Numbered from the stretch's first letter, positions 1-8,301 are shown. The stretch is 34,609 bases of DNA from an uncultured beta proteobacterium (GCA_903922075.1 CAIXSK010000005.1:1-34609); one strand, 5' to 3'. A program made the numbers and translations. The notes: generated by a model not told the origin, from the sequence alone.

Positions 1-1124
1 AAGCCGTTGCGGTCGGCGTGGGCGGAAGCCTTGACCAGCTTGCCGGTCTTCGGATCCTTGTACTCGAACAGCACCACCGAATTATTGCCGGAGAAGTCCC
101 AAGCGTCGTTCGGGGTGTGCTGGAAGAAGCCCTTCAGCTCGCCGGTGCTGGCATCGACATAGGCCTGACCGGAAGTGAACAGGCTATCCCAGTTACGCGG
201 ATCGTCGCCTTCCTTGGTCCGGTGCCAGGTGTTCCACGGTGCCGGGTTGCCGGTCCCGATGACCACCATGTTCTTGTCCACGTCGTAGCTGGCCGTCTGC
301 CACGGAGCGCCGCCGCCGTGGTTCCAGGCGTCAACCTTCTTGCCGTCCGGACCTTCCGGCCAACTCGGCGCCTTGGCGTCGCCAGTCGGCGTGCTGTCCT
401 TGCCGTTCAGACGACCCATGTGGCCTTCGACCATCGGACGAGCCCAGACCTCTTCACCAGTCTCCGGATCGCGGGCAAACAGGTAACCAACAACACCAAA
501 CTCGTCACCCGAAGAACCATGCACCAGCAGAACGCGGCCAGACTTCTGATCCTTGACGATGAACGGCGCGCCGGTCATCGTGTAACCAATCTTGTGATCG
601 CCCCACTTCTTCGACCAGACCACCTTGCCGGTGTCCTTGTTCAGGGCAACCATGCCAGCATCGAGCGTACCGAAGTAAATCTTGTCGCCATAAATGGCCG
701 GACCGCGATTGACCACGTCACAGCACGGACGGATATCTTCCGGCAGGCGATGCTGGTATTCCCACAGGCGCTTGCCGGTACGGGCATCGATGGCGAAAAT
801 CCGCGAATAGGAACTGGTGGCGTAAATCACGCCGTCATGAACCAGCGCCTGCCCTTCCTGACCGCGCTGCTTCTCACCGCCGAAGGAAAAACTCCAGGCC
901 GGCAGCAGATTAGCTACGTTGGAAGTATTGATCTTGGCCAATGGGCTGTGGCGCTGAGCTTTCATGCCCAGACCATAGGTCAGCACATCGCCAGTCGTCT
1001 TGTCGTCATTGACGATGTCCTCCCAGGACACCTTGGCCCCTGCGGCAACCGCAGAGCCGCAGAAGGTCGCCGCCACCAGCGCTGCAATGATGGTCTGACG
1101 GGAATTGAACCGGATTGAATGCAT
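1..1124 (-). CDS. exaA: PQQ-dependent ethanol/methanol-type dehydrogenase (partial, 3' end outside window)
   Basis: Periplasmic quinoprotein alcohol dehydrogenase: oxidises primary alcohols to aldehydes and passes electrons to a c-type cytochrome. The first 374 codons are visible and the frame is open to the window edge. The N-terminus is a Sec signal peptide (hydrophobic, ending near SAVAAGA). Cys134-Cys135 (RPCCDVV) is the vicinal disulfide typical of these enzymes. Asp343 in DAWDFSGNN is the catalytic Asp. Two residues on, Ser345 stands where lanthanide-dependent enzymes carry a second Asp, so this looks like the calcium type (PedE/ExaA-like). The ATG at 1124 is preceded by AGGAGACG. The gene lies downstream of the TonB receptor on the same strand, but a terminator separates them. 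A weak -10-like TATACT lies at 1205-1210. The family is certain; substrate range is inferred. Confidence 0.93.
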   Translation of the reverse strand, partial: MHSIRFNSRQTIIAALVAATFCGSAVAAGAKVSWEDIVNDDKTTGDVLTYGLGMKAQRHSPLAKINTSNVANLLPAWSFSFGGEKQRGQEGQALVHDGVIYATSSYSRIFAIDARTGKRLWEYQHRLPEDIRPCCDVVNRGPAIYGDKIYFGTLDAGMVALNKDTGKVVWSKKWGDHKIGYTMTGAPFIVKDQKSGRVLLVHGSSGDEFGVVGYLFARDPETGEEVWARPMVEGHMGRLNGKDSTPTGDAKAPSWPEGPDGKKVDAWNHGGGAPWQTASYDVDKNMVVIGTGNPAPWNTWHRTKEGDDPRNWDSLFTSGQAYVDASTGELKGFFQHTPNDAWDFSGNNSVVLFEYKDPKTGKLVKASAHADRNG

Positions 1125-1204
1125 TGTTCTTTCGTCTCCTATGAATTGGTGTCGCTACGTGCCCGAAATGCTAGGCCTCCCCATCCGTCTCGACAGGTCA
1201 GGCC

Positions 1205-1290
1205 AGTATAGGAACGCCCCAAGTCACGGTCTCGGGAGCATCGCCCCGACAAGTGCGGAATTCTTCCCGGTGCAATCGGGCATATTGCCC
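1205..1290 (-). promoter_or_regulatory. Candidate promoter/operator region of the PQQ dehydrogenase gene
   Basis: On the minus strand a TATACT -10-like hexamer sits at 1205-1210, with no good -35, as expected for an activator-dependent promoter. About 75 bp upstream of it is a dyad, GGGCA-TAT-TGCCC (1278-1290), that could be an operator for the response regulator encoded at 5280-5927. No sigma-54 type -24/-12 element was found in this gap. Assignment is by inspection only. Confidence 0.3.
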
Positions 1291-1364
1291 ATTCAGGGAC
1301 ACCTCGCCGTGACAACGACAAGAAACGACAGAAAGACCGCCAAACGAAGGAGACGATCTAGAAC

Positions 1365-1394
1365 AGTAAAGAAAACGCCCTCCGAAGAGGGCGT
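1365..1394 (-). terminator. Rho-independent terminator of the TonB receptor gene
   Basis: Read on the minus strand, an 8-bp stem (ACGCCCTC/GAGGGCGT, 1375-1394) with a 4-nt loop is followed by TTTTCTTT. It lies about 40 bp past the receptor stop codon. Confidence 0.85.
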
Positions 1395-1430
1395 GGGAAA
1401 CAGGAAACCAGGGAATGTTTCCGGAGAAAC

Positions 1431-3803
1431 TTAACGTCCGGCCGGCTTGCCGAATTCGTAGCGCACACCGATCCAGGCAGCACGGGGAGCGCCTGGCGCC
1501 ACCAGTGCGGAGAAATCGTCGTCGCCACCCATAAAGACCCCGTTGGCAGTAAAGAAGGTCTCACCCAGCATGCCGCCGGTGTAATACCTCTTGTCGAACA
1601 GGTTATTGACCTTGGCAAAAACCTGCCAGCCGGTGTTGCCGATGTTATAGCGGGTATCCAGGTTGACGACGGCAAAGCCGCGCACCTTGGCGCCAGCTCC
1701 CTGGTGATCGTTATTCTCGTTACCGTGTGAATACTGGCTGGAGAATGCGATGACGTTGGCACCGACGGTCCACCGTGGCAGCGCCTCCCATTCGCCACGC
1801 AATTTGAACTGATGACGCGGAATACCGGGGATGTAATCACCCTTGCCGACGTGAATCACCTCAATGTCTTCGCCATCGGCATCAACGCCGATCACCTCTC
1901 TGGAGGAGTTAACTTCCGACACTAGGTCGAATCGGCTTTGGTAGGTAGCCTTGACATAGCTGTAGCCGGCATACCAACGGAACTTGCCGATTTCTCCATT
2001 CAAGCCCAGATCCAAGCCAAGGCGACGGGTCTTGCCAACGTTGTCGAAATACCCAGCGCCGCTGGAGTTGGCGGCAATGAACTGAATATCGTTGGTGTTC
2101 TCCGTGCGATACAGGCTGGCGCTATAGCCAATCCCGTTCATGACCTTGCCACGCACGCCACCTTCGAAGGTCTTGGAGACCACCATATCGAGCGGCGGGT
2201 CGCCAGCCATGGCATTCGGCAGTTTGCAGGGTTGGTCCGGATTGGCGCAGCCTAGTTCAATGGCGGTCGGCGCTCGACTGCCTTCGTTATAGCTGGCATA
2301 GAACGACAGCGTCTTGCTCGGCGTAATCGCCAGACCGACGGAAGGATTGAAGCGTTTGAAGCTATGGTTGCCAGTCAATGATTCGGGATCGCTGGCATCC
2401 GGGATCAGCCTATCGCGGTTCTCCACCCGGGTATGGTTGAAGCGACCCGACAAGGTCAAGTGATAGACATCGTTGAATGAGAAGGTATCAGTTGCGAACA
2501 GGCTCCAGGTCCGGTTGACGCCGCGCAGGCCCACTTCGGCCTCGTCGCTGAAAATGCCGGCACCGTCGACACCGCGGCTGGCGTTGATGTTGCCGAACTC
2601 GGTGGACTGTTCAAAATCGGTCCGGCTGCGGTCAAACCCAAGGCCGGCAATGAACAGGTTCTTGTGGCCCAGCAAGTCCTGATTGAAATTGATCTGTCCG
2701 GTGACCCCATAGCCGATGCGCTTCGACTTACTACGATTGAGCGCGCCACCACAGCCCGACTCCGCGTCTTCCGGATCCGCAAAACTCGCGCAGTCCGCAC
2801 TGAAGTCGTCCTCGTCTACGTCGTCGTTGACATCACCATTCAGGGTGTTCGTGCGCGCATTACGATAATAGGCATTGACGCTGAACATGGTGGCGTCATT
2901 GAACCAGTGGCTTCCATTGAAATTGAGGAAGGCCATCTTGTTAATCGTCTGGTCCGGCTTGGTATTGATGGCATCCCAACCCTGGGCGCTCAAAAACTCC
3001 TTCTGTACCAAACCGTTGCCGATTAGGTTGTTATCGGCCAGCGACATGGTCAGGCTGAGATCGGTCGCGTCATTGCGCCAGCCCAACTGGCCGAACATCT
3101 GGCGTACTTTGGAGGGCGACGCATCGCGCCAGCCATCCTCGTCGAAATAATTGCCGGCAAAAAAGTAATCCACGCCGTTGGCTGCTACACCGCCATATTC
3201 CGCTTGGGCGTTGTAACGCCCCCAGGAGCCGCCGGAAAATTCCACGGCGCCGCCGCGGTGCGTATAGCCGCGCTTGGTCTGCATCGAAATGGCGCCGCCC
3301 AGCGTATTGAGGCCGAACATCGGATTGGACCCCGGCATCAGAGACATGTTGGCCAGCGCGTTCATCGGAATGAGATCCCAGCTAACCACATCACCAAACG
3401 GCTCGTTGATGCGCACGCCGTCCTGGTACACGGATAAACCCTGCGGGGTACCGAGCAACGGCGAAGCCGTGAAGCCACGGAAATTCACATTGGGCTGGAA
3501 GGGATTGTTCTGGGTTTCATTGACGTTCACCCCTGTCATGTTCTGCGCCATGAAATCCGCGATGGTCAGGCTGCGCTGCTCTTCCAGAGCCTTGCCCTTG
3601 ACCGTCTGCACGTTGGCCGGCACCTTTTCGAGCGGCAAACCAATTCCATACAGGGGCGTGGTGCCGACGATCTCGACCGTTGGCAACAGTGTCGCCGACT
3701 CCGCCCCAACAACGCCTCCTTGATACGCCGCCAGCACCGCCAGCGCCAAAAAGCGCGGACGAAAACGCGAGGTTCCGCTCCCCACAGCGAAATGCAACTT
3801 CAT
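1431..3803 (-). CDS. TonB-dependent outer-membrane receptor
   Basis: A 790-residue ligand-gated outer-membrane barrel that imports a scarce substrate with TonB energy. The ATG at 3803 is chosen because it is preceded by GGAGAC and followed by a signal peptide; the open frame extends to 3902 but without a ribosome site. A TonB-box-like TVEIVG sits near residue 31. The plug domain follows (IADFMAQNMTGV, then NVNFRGF, QDGVRINEPFGD and NTLGGAISM). The barrel ends in a VRYEFG strand, with a short KPAGR extension beyond the usual aromatic terminus. An extracellular-loop candidate (about 2751-2845) is very rich in Asp/Glu and carries two Cys. The substrate is not readable from sequence. The position beside a PQQ dehydrogenase suggests PQQ or its metal cofactor, which is inference only. 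It is divergent from the sensor kinase gene, with a 127-bp shared promoter region. Confidence 0.93.
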   Translation of the reverse strand: MKLHFAVGSGTSRFRPRFLALAVLAAYQGGVVGAESATLLPTVEIVGTTPLYGIGLPLEKVPANVQTVKGKALEEQRSLTIADFMAQNMTGVNVNETQNNPFQPNVNFRGFTASPLLGTPQGLSVYQDGVRINEPFGDVVSWDLIPMNALANMSLMPGSNPMFGLNTLGGAISMQTKRGYTHRGGAVEFSGGSWGRYNAQAEYGGVAANGVDYFFAGNYFDEDGWRDASPSKVRQMFGQLGWRNDATDLSLTMSLADNNLIGNGLVQKEFLSAQGWDAINTKPDQTINKMAFLNFNGSHWFNDATMFSVNAYYRNARTNTLNGDVNDDVDEDDFSADCASFADPEDAESGCGGALNRSKSKRIGYGVTGQINFNQDLLGHKNLFIAGLGFDRSRTDFEQSTEFGNINASRGVDGAGIFSDEAEVGLRGVNRTWSLFATDTFSFNDVYHLTLSGRFNHTRVENRDRLIPDASDPESLTGNHSFKRFNPSVGLAITPSKTLSFYASYNEGSRAPTAIELGCANPDQPCKLPNAMAGDPPLDMVVSKTFEGGVRGKVMNGIGYSASLYRTENTNDIQFIAANSSGAGYFDNVGKTRRLGLDLGLNGEIGKFRWYAGYSYVKATYQSRFDLVSEVNSSREVIGVDADGEDIEVIHVGKGDYIPGIPRHQFKLRGEWEALPRWTVGANVIAFSSQYSHGNENNDHQGAGAKVRGFAVVNLDTRYNIGNTGWQVFAKVNNLFDKRYYTGGMLGETFFTANGVFMGGDDDFSALVAPGAPRAAWIGVRYEFGKPAGR

Positions 3804-3930
3804 ATAGTCTCCGAAAATCTTAGAAATAAAGAGGTGTGCGGATTTTCCAGGAATACCGGCGGAGAATCCCGGGAAATCTTCCCGCTGTTTAGGTATCCAC
3901 AAAACAGCTACCGAGTATCGGCTAGCGGGT

Positions 3931-5283
3931 ATGAAAACTGCTGGACAAGTTCTTTCAACTACACATCCTTGCCACGTGGATCTCAGAAGACGTCTGGTCG
4001 GTTACCTTGGCACCCTGCTCGCCGGGTTGTTCCTGATGGCTCTGCTCGTGAACCTCTACTCGCTGCGCAGCGACATCAATACAGAGGTTGCCGCCTCGGA
4101 ACAGCTGGCGAAAATCCTGCTGGATGCCAGCAGCCTGGATCATCACCAACCTCCAGAAGAAGCAGTATCGCGCCTGCGTACGCTGATTGATGCTGCCCCG
4201 TTGCGCCACTTGCGCATTTCAGTCGAAGAACCCGACGGCCCTGCCTCCACTGACGCAGCTTTCATTCAGCTCGCCCAAATACTTGGCATCACTCCGCCAC
4301 CAAGCCCGGTCAAACAGGTCAAGCTCGGCCAGCAAACCTTATATATCGCCCCCAACCCCGGCTCGGAAATCGAAGAGCGCCTGGGCGATACCGTTCGCCT
4401 GTGCATCACATTGCTGCTCTTTTCTGGAGCGACACTCCTTGTCGCCTGGTGGTCTGCCCATCGTGCCCTGGCACCCGTACGCGAACTGGAAGCCGGTTTG
4501 CAACGCTTGGCTGATGGAGAACCGGATGCTGCCCTACCCCCATTCGACCTGCGGGAATTCAGACAAGTAGCCGGTGCCATCGACCAACTTGCTTCGGCGC
4601 TCAAGACCTCCCGTGCAGCGCAAAAGCAACTTGCCAAGCAATTGATCCAAGTCCAGGAAGAGGAGCGCCGGACCTTGGCAAGGGAATTGCATGATGAGAC
4701 CGGCCAGACGCTGACGGCCATCGGTGTGACAGCGGCATTTCTCGAACGCAATGCCTCCACCCTCGACAGTCAGCGAATTGTCGAATGCGCTCAGGAACTG
4801 CGGCGCGACGTGCGGACCAATGGCGAACAATTGCGCGTAATGCTCAAGCGACTGCGGCCCCATGGCATGGATGCCGAAGGCGTAGCCGGCGCTTTGCGCG
4901 AATTGATTGCCAGTTGGCAGCAACGGAATGTGGGGATCGATTTTCGATTGGATATTCCTGCCCGGCTGCCGGCAATGAAGGAGGAGCAGGCATTGGTGCT
5001 GTATCGTGTTGTTCAGGAAGCGCTGACCAATGTTGTGCGCCATAGCGAGGCACGCCATTGTGTCGTCAGGATTCACCCGGAGAACGGGGCTTTGCACCTG
5101 CAGATTGACGATGACGGCAAGGGCCTGCCCAGCACCGGGGAAACCCGGCGTGGCGGCCTGTTGGGAATTGAAGAACGACTGGAGATGGTGCAAGGACGAT
5201 TGGCGCTTCAGACCGGGCACCCCACCGGCCTGCATCTACGGGTCGTTTTGCCCTTGAACGAGACACAGAAGGAGGAAGCATGA
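3931..5283 (+). CDS. Sensor histidine kinase, NarL/UhpB class (HisKA_3)
   Basis: Inner-membrane sensor kinase of 450 residues. Membrane segments lie near residues 22-42 and 161-178 and enclose a periplasmic sensor region of about 115 residues; a HAMP-like linker follows. The dimerisation/phosphoacceptor helix has RRTLARELHDETGQ with His254. The ATPase domain shows an N-box (EALTNVVRHSEA), a G1 box (DDDGKGLP) and a G2 region (GGLLGIEERLEM). The stop overlaps the response-regulator start by ATGA, so the pair is co-translated. No strong ribosome site precedes the ATG at 3931. Sitting between the receptor and a cytochrome gene, it probably controls alcohol-oxidation genes, as ExaD/ExaE-type pairs do in pseudomonads (inference). 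Confidence 0.92.
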   Translation: MKTAGQVLSTTHPCHVDLRRRLVGYLGTLLAGLFLMALLVNLYSLRSDINTEVAASEQLAKILLDASSLDHHQPPEEAVSRLRTLIDAAPLRHLRISVEEPDGPASTDAAFIQLAQILGITPPPSPVKQVKLGQQTLYIAPNPGSEIEERLGDTVRLCITLLLFSGATLLVAWWSAHRALAPVRELEAGLQRLADGEPDAALPPFDLREFRQVAGAIDQLASALKTSRAAQKQLAKQLIQVQEEERRTLARELHDETGQTLTAIGVTAAFLERNASTLDSQRIVECAQELRRDVRTNGEQLRVMLKRLRPHGMDAEGVAGALRELIASWQQRNVGIDFRLDIPARLPAMKEEQALVLYRVVQEALTNVVRHSEARHCVVRIHPENGALHLQIDDDGKGLPSTGETRRGGLLGIEERLEMVQGRLALQTGHPTGLHLRVVLPLNETQKEEA

Positions 5284-5927
5284 TTCGCGTAATTCTGGTC
5301 GACGACCACGCCGTGGTGCGTACGGGATATCACCGCTTGCTCGATGCCGAACCAGGCATCCAGGTTGTCGGCGAAGCCGCCACCGCCGACGAGGCAAACG
5401 CTCTGGTGGTGAGGACCGAACCCGACGTAGCACTGGTTGACCTCAGTCTCAAAGGCAGCAGCGGCATAGAAGCGATCCGCGGCATGCTGGCCAGACAACC
5501 CAGGTTGAAGGTCCTGGTTCTCTCGATGCACGACAGCGCCGGTCACGTCACCCAGGCGCTGCGTAGCGGCGCCCACGGCTACCTGACGAAATACTGCGAA
5601 CCCGATGACGTGATCAGCGGCATCCGGCGCATCGCTGCCGGCAAGCGGGTCTTCTCGCCAGAGATTGCCGAGGTACTGGCACGCGAGGCCATCGAAGGAG
5701 ACGCCCCGCTGGCGAACCTTACCCCACGCGAATTCGAGGTCCTGCGCATGCTGGTCCAGGGAGAATCAGCGGGCGACATCGCCAATTCCATGCAACTCAC
5801 ACCCAAAACAGTCCTCAACTACCTTTCGCTAATTCGCCAGAAGCTGGATGCCGATAGCGACTTCAAACTGCTTCATCTGGCGGCACGCCACGGATTGGTA
5901 GACATCAGCAGTACAATTGAGGCATAA
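5280..5927 (+). CDS. Response regulator, NarL/LuxR family
   Basis: A 215-residue cytoplasmic transcription factor. The receiver domain (about 1-120) has the acidic pair Asp8-Asp9, phosphoacceptor Asp54 (ALVDLSLKG) and the conserved Lys in GYLTKY. The C-terminal LuxR helix-turn-helix runs from about residue 145 (LTPREFEVLRML through QLTPKTVLNYLSLIRQKL). It overlaps the kinase gene by 4 bp. It is the likely partner of that kinase; DNA targets are unknown, and the dyad at 1278-1290 is one candidate. Confidence 0.93.
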   Translation: MIRVILVDDHAVVRTGYHRLLDAEPGIQVVGEAATADEANALVVRTEPDVALVDLSLKGSSGIEAIRGMLARQPRLKVLVLSMHDSAGHVTQALRSGAHGYLTKYCEPDDVISGIRRIAAGKRVFSPEIAEVLAREAIEGDAPLANLTPREFEVLRMLVQGESAGDIANSMQLTPKTVLNYLSLIRQKLDADSDFKLLHLAARHGLVDISSTIEA

Positions 5928-6016
5928 CGATTACACCTATTTACCGACCGGAATACCGATAGCCTTCGATCCCGGCCCGCAAACCACTTTAACAACCGCT
6001 CATCAGGAGGAAAGCA

Positions 6017-6394
6017 ATGTTTAATAACCGAATTCTCGTCAGCCTGCTGGCTTGCAGCCTGTTCAGCCCGCTCGCCATGGCCGATGCCAAGAAGGATGCT
6101 GAAATGCTGAAGCTGGCTACCACCAGCGGTTGCATGACCTGCCACAGCATCGAAGCGGGCAAGCCGGGCCCGGACGGCATGAAGCCGATCGGCCCAGCCT
6201 GGAGTGAGGTCGCCAAGCAGTACAAGGGCAAACCGGGCGCTTCTGAGTTCCTCACCCGCGTCGTCCTGGAAGGCTCCAACCCCTATAGCAGCCACTGGAA
6301 GGGCAAGGTCAGCGGTCTCTCCATGCCGCCCAACGCCGTCGCCATTACCGAGGGCAACGCACGTCAACTGGTCAACTGGATTCTGGCTATGTAA
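6017..6394 (+). CDS. Small periplasmic monoheme cytochrome c
   Basis: A 125-residue precursor. The signal peptide ends near residue 22 (SPLAMADA). The heme-binding CMTCH is at residues 39-43, and a likely axial Met lies in GLSMPPN. A strong AGGAGG ribosome site precedes the ATG. It follows the two-component genes and ends in its own terminator. It probably accepts electrons from the quinoprotein or shuttles them to a terminal oxidase; the exact partner is inferred. It is not close in sequence to the other two cytochromes in this locus. Confidence 0.9.
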   Translation: MFNNRILVSLLACSLFSPLAMADAKKDAEMLKLATTSGCMTCHSIEAGKPGPDGMKPIGPAWSEVAKQYKGKPGASEFLTRVVLEGSNPYSSHWKGKVSGLSMPPNAVAITEGNARQLVNWILAM

Positions 6395-6416
6395 TTCTGG
6401 CTACGCCAGAGTAAGC

Positions 6417-6442
6417 AACCGGCCCACGTGGCCGGTTTTTTT
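6417..6442 (+). terminator. Rho-independent terminator after cytochrome c gene
   Basis: Stem AACCGGCC/GGCCGGTT with a 5-nt loop, followed by a run of seven T, 22 bp after the stop codon. Confidence 0.9.
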
Positions 6443-6554
6443 ACGCCAAAAATCAGTTGAAGCAACAGTTTTGTGCTCCAGTGCTGAACAGATGTTGCGG
6501 ATTTGACCACGAACAGGCACGAACGACCTAAGCGATTCGCCACAACAAACAACA

Positions 6555-6567
6555 CAACACATTGATT
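6555..6567 (-). promoter_or_regulatory. Candidate IHF binding site
   Basis: The minus strand reads AATCAATGTGTTG, a full match to the IHF consensus WATCAANNNNTTR. It lies in an AT-rich stretch 40-52 bp upstream of a sigma-54 promoter, where IHF normally bends DNA between activator sites and promoter. Confidence 0.55.
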
Positions 6568-6606
6568 AATATATATTTAATTTGATCAACACAAATCACG
6601 GACAGC

Positions 6607-6622
6607 TGGCACACGGCGTGCA
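6607..6622 (+). promoter_or_regulatory. Sigma-54 (-24/-12) promoter
   Basis: TGGCACACGGCGTGCA matches the TGGCAC-N5-TTGCA pattern, with the GG and GC elements at the required spacing; G replaces the first T of the -12 block. Predicted start of transcription is near 6634. Together with the IHF site upstream and the sigma-54 activator gene at 9983, this is a credible promoter. It points into a stretch with no clear protein gene. Confidence 0.7.
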
Positions 6623-6633
6623 CTATTTTTATC

Positions 6634-7062
6634 AAAGAAACGACAGACATCGGCATCCGAACCGCCGTCACTGCCTGTCAAGCATCATATTATTGAACAG
6701 CAACCCGGAACACTGAATACACATATGCGTTACGCCTCACCAGGCACCGCCAGTCTCGAGACTCCCCAGGCCAATTGCGCCAGGAAGAATAGTGTCGAAC
6801 TGCCGTCGGTCGTAACGAATACCGGCAAAGCAAGGAGCCGCTCCGTGCACGCGAAAGGCGCAATTTTCGCCCGCCGCGCTCAGCGAAGCCTCCGAAGAAT
6901 CAGCCTTGAAACCAATTTGATGACGCCCCGGCAGGACTCGGCCGAATATCAAAGGCCCGTGAGGAACGGACCAAAGCATGGGCGCATCTAACCCTGCATC
7001 TCCTCCACTGGCCCATAAGTTTGCGGGCAACTCTTAGGGGGCGGGCAACCGCCCCCCTTTTT
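6634..7062 (+). other. Orphan sigma-54 transcription unit without a convincing gene (possible ncRNA)
   Basis: This stretch of about 430 bp starts at a predicted sigma-54 start site and ends in an intrinsic terminator. The longest plus-strand frame (6725-6991, 88 codons) has no ribosome site and an unnatural composition rich in Arg and Ser; the minus-strand frame at 6737-7030 is not recognisable either. I see no known RNA family (not RNase P RNA, tmRNA or a cobalamin riboswitch as far as conserved motifs go). It may be a regulatory RNA, a decayed gene, or a long leader of the cytochrome gene at 7288 with an attenuator. Confidence 0.35.
7037..7062 (+). terminator. Rho-independent terminator or attenuator
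   Basis: Perfect 8-bp stem GGGGGCGG/CCGCCCCC around a GCAA tetraloop, then C and five T. It lies 226 bp before the cytochrome c551-type gene. Confidence 0.85.
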
Positions 7063-7073
7063 CCGGAGACTCG

Positions 7074-7193
7074 ATGAACGAGCATGTCAACCAAAGCGTC
7101 AACGGGTTCGTTTTAACTCGTGGAACACAGACATGGCTTGGAGTTGATGTTTTACCAGTTAGGCAGCCGTGTCGCCTACTGCGATTCACCTAG
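7074..7193 (+). CDS. Possible 39-residue small ORF
   Basis: The ATG is preceded by CCGGAGACTCG (GGAG, 5-6 nt spacing), directly after the terminator hairpin. It encodes 39 residues with no recognisable motif, signal or membrane segment. The ribosome site is the only support. It could be chance. Confidence 0.2.
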   Translation: MNEHVNQSVNGFVLTRGTQTWLGVDVLPVRQPCRLLRFT

Positions 7194-7287
7194 CAACCTA
7201 AAAATGGCCACTACAAAGCCCACTCACCGTTATTCAATGGGCTAAAGCAGGTAGCCAGAATTTTCTGAACAACCCAAAGGAAGGCAA

Positions 7288-7614
7288 ATGAAAAAGCTAA
7301 TCACCACCGCCCTGTTCGCCGTTGCCACATTCGCCATCAACGCATCGGCACATGCCGCCGACGGCGAGGCCATTGTCAAGAAGGCGCGCTGCGTCGCCTG
7401 CCACACCGTAGACGCCAAGCGCGTCGGCCCCGCCTACAAGGAAGTTGCCGCCAAGTACAAGGGTGACGCCAAGGCAGCCGGTATGCTTTTCGAGAAGGTC
7501 CGCCATGGCGGTTCAGGCAACTGGGGCAATGTCCCGATGATCCCGCACGGCGAAGACAAGATCAGCAACGACGACCTGCACGAAGCCGTCAAGTGGATCC
7601 TGTCCCTGCATTGA
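7288..7614 (+). CDS. Cytochrome c551/c552-type monoheme electron carrier
   Basis: A 108-residue precursor. The signal peptide ends near SAHAADG (residues 20-26). CVACH is at residues 35-39, and the axial Met lies in NVPMIPH. Length and layout match the soluble c551 class (NirM/c8-like). The ribosome site is GGAAGG before the ATG. It has its own bidirectional terminator. In this setting it would carry electrons from alcohol oxidation to oxidases or denitrification enzymes (inference). Confidence 0.92.
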   Translation: MKKLITTALFAVATFAINASAHAADGEAIVKKARCVACHTVDAKRVGPAYKEVAAKYKGDAKAAGMLFEKVRHGGSGNWGNVPMIPHGEDKISNDDLHEAVKWILSLH

Positions 7615-7652
7615 TTGCGACTCGCTGATCCACGGTTCAGCACAATAAAAAA

Positions 7653-7679
7653 ACCGCGACGCTTACGTCGCGGTTTTTT
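7653..7679. terminator. Bidirectional intrinsic terminator
   Basis: Stem ACCGCGACG/CGTCGCGGT (7653-7661, 7666-7674), with A-runs on the left and T-runs on the right. It can end both the cytochrome gene (plus) and the cytochrome b561 operon (minus). Confidence 0.9.
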
Positions 7680-7707
7680 GCATTTTGGAGGGGCTGACCG
7701 TAGCATT
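7672..7707 (-). repeat. 36-bp dispersed motif, copy A (divergent)
   Basis: The minus strand begins AATGCTACGGTC, like the other five copies (12782, 18665, 20870, 26689, 32275). The first 18 positions match the consensus except position 13. The two A-tracts are shifted to positions 22-25 and 29-34. It lies downstream of the cytochrome b561 gene in the same orientation and touches the terminator T-run. Confidence 0.7.
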
Positions 7708-7773
7708 TGACTATGACTTTAGTCAGGCAAACTGCTCAACCACTGCTTCGTTGCGAAACAGCACGCTGAATAA

Positions 7774-8301
7774 TTAAACACCACCCCCGGGAAGCATACG
7801 ACGCAGGGTGCCATCGCCTTTGATAGCATGCTTGACCGCTCCGGCGACGTGCAGAACCACCAACCCCGCTCCTCCCCAGACAAATACCTGATGAGCGAGC
7901 TTGAATACAGCGTTGATGCCCTCATCCGGCCACCCTGCCTTGATGATCTCGAATCCGAAGAACTTGAGCGGATAAGAGCTGAAGGACGACGCAAAATAGG
8001 CCGATAGCGGCGCACAAAGCAGGAAGATATAAAGCAGACGGTGCGTTAATTGAGCAAGCTTGACTTCCCAGCCCTGGCCTAGCAGTGCAGGTGCCGGGGT
8101 GCGGTGGCGCCAGCCAAGGCGAATCACCACCAATAGCAAGGCGACAAGCCCCATCGATTTATGCAGCCCGTAGGCAGCCGTACGCTCACCGCCTTTGGGC
8201 ATGTCGACCATGGTCCAGCCGAGCCAGAGCAACCAGAGGACGATGGCCGCCTGAGCCCAATGCAGAACGATCGCCGGCAAGGAATAACGTTTCACGTTCA
8301 T
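7774..8301 (-). CDS. Cytochrome b561 (membrane diheme)
   Basis: Integral membrane b-type cytochrome of 175 residues with four hydrophobic helices. Candidate heme-ligand His residues appear in IVLHW (14), GLHKSMG (about 47), LTHRLLY, LAHQVF and LHVAGAVKH, the usual pattern of YodB/CybB-type b561. It would link a periplasmic electron carrier with the quinone pool. It is the last gene of the minus-strand run pedF, xoxJ-like, b561, with 156 bp between it and the binding-protein gene. A role in quinoprotein electron transfer is inferred from context. Confidence 0.9.
   Translation of the reverse strand: MNVKRYSLPAIVLHWAQAAIVLWLLWLGWTMVDMPKGGERTAAYGLHKSMGLVALLLVVIRLGWRHRTPAPALLGQGWEVKLAQLTHRLLYIFLLCAPLSAYFASSFSSYPLKFFGFEIIKAGWPDEGINAVFKLAHQVFVWGGAGLVVLHVAGAVKHAIKGDGTLRRMLPGGGV

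Noticed and set aside
18-1118. Long plus-strand frame opposite the PQQ dehydrogenase
   Set aside because: Shadow frame; the minus strand carries clear PQQ dehydrogenase motifs, a signal peptide and a ribosome site.
6725-6991. 88-codon plus-strand frame inside the sigma-54 unit
   Set aside because: No ribosome site, odd composition and no recognisable motif; kept only as part of the orphan transcript.
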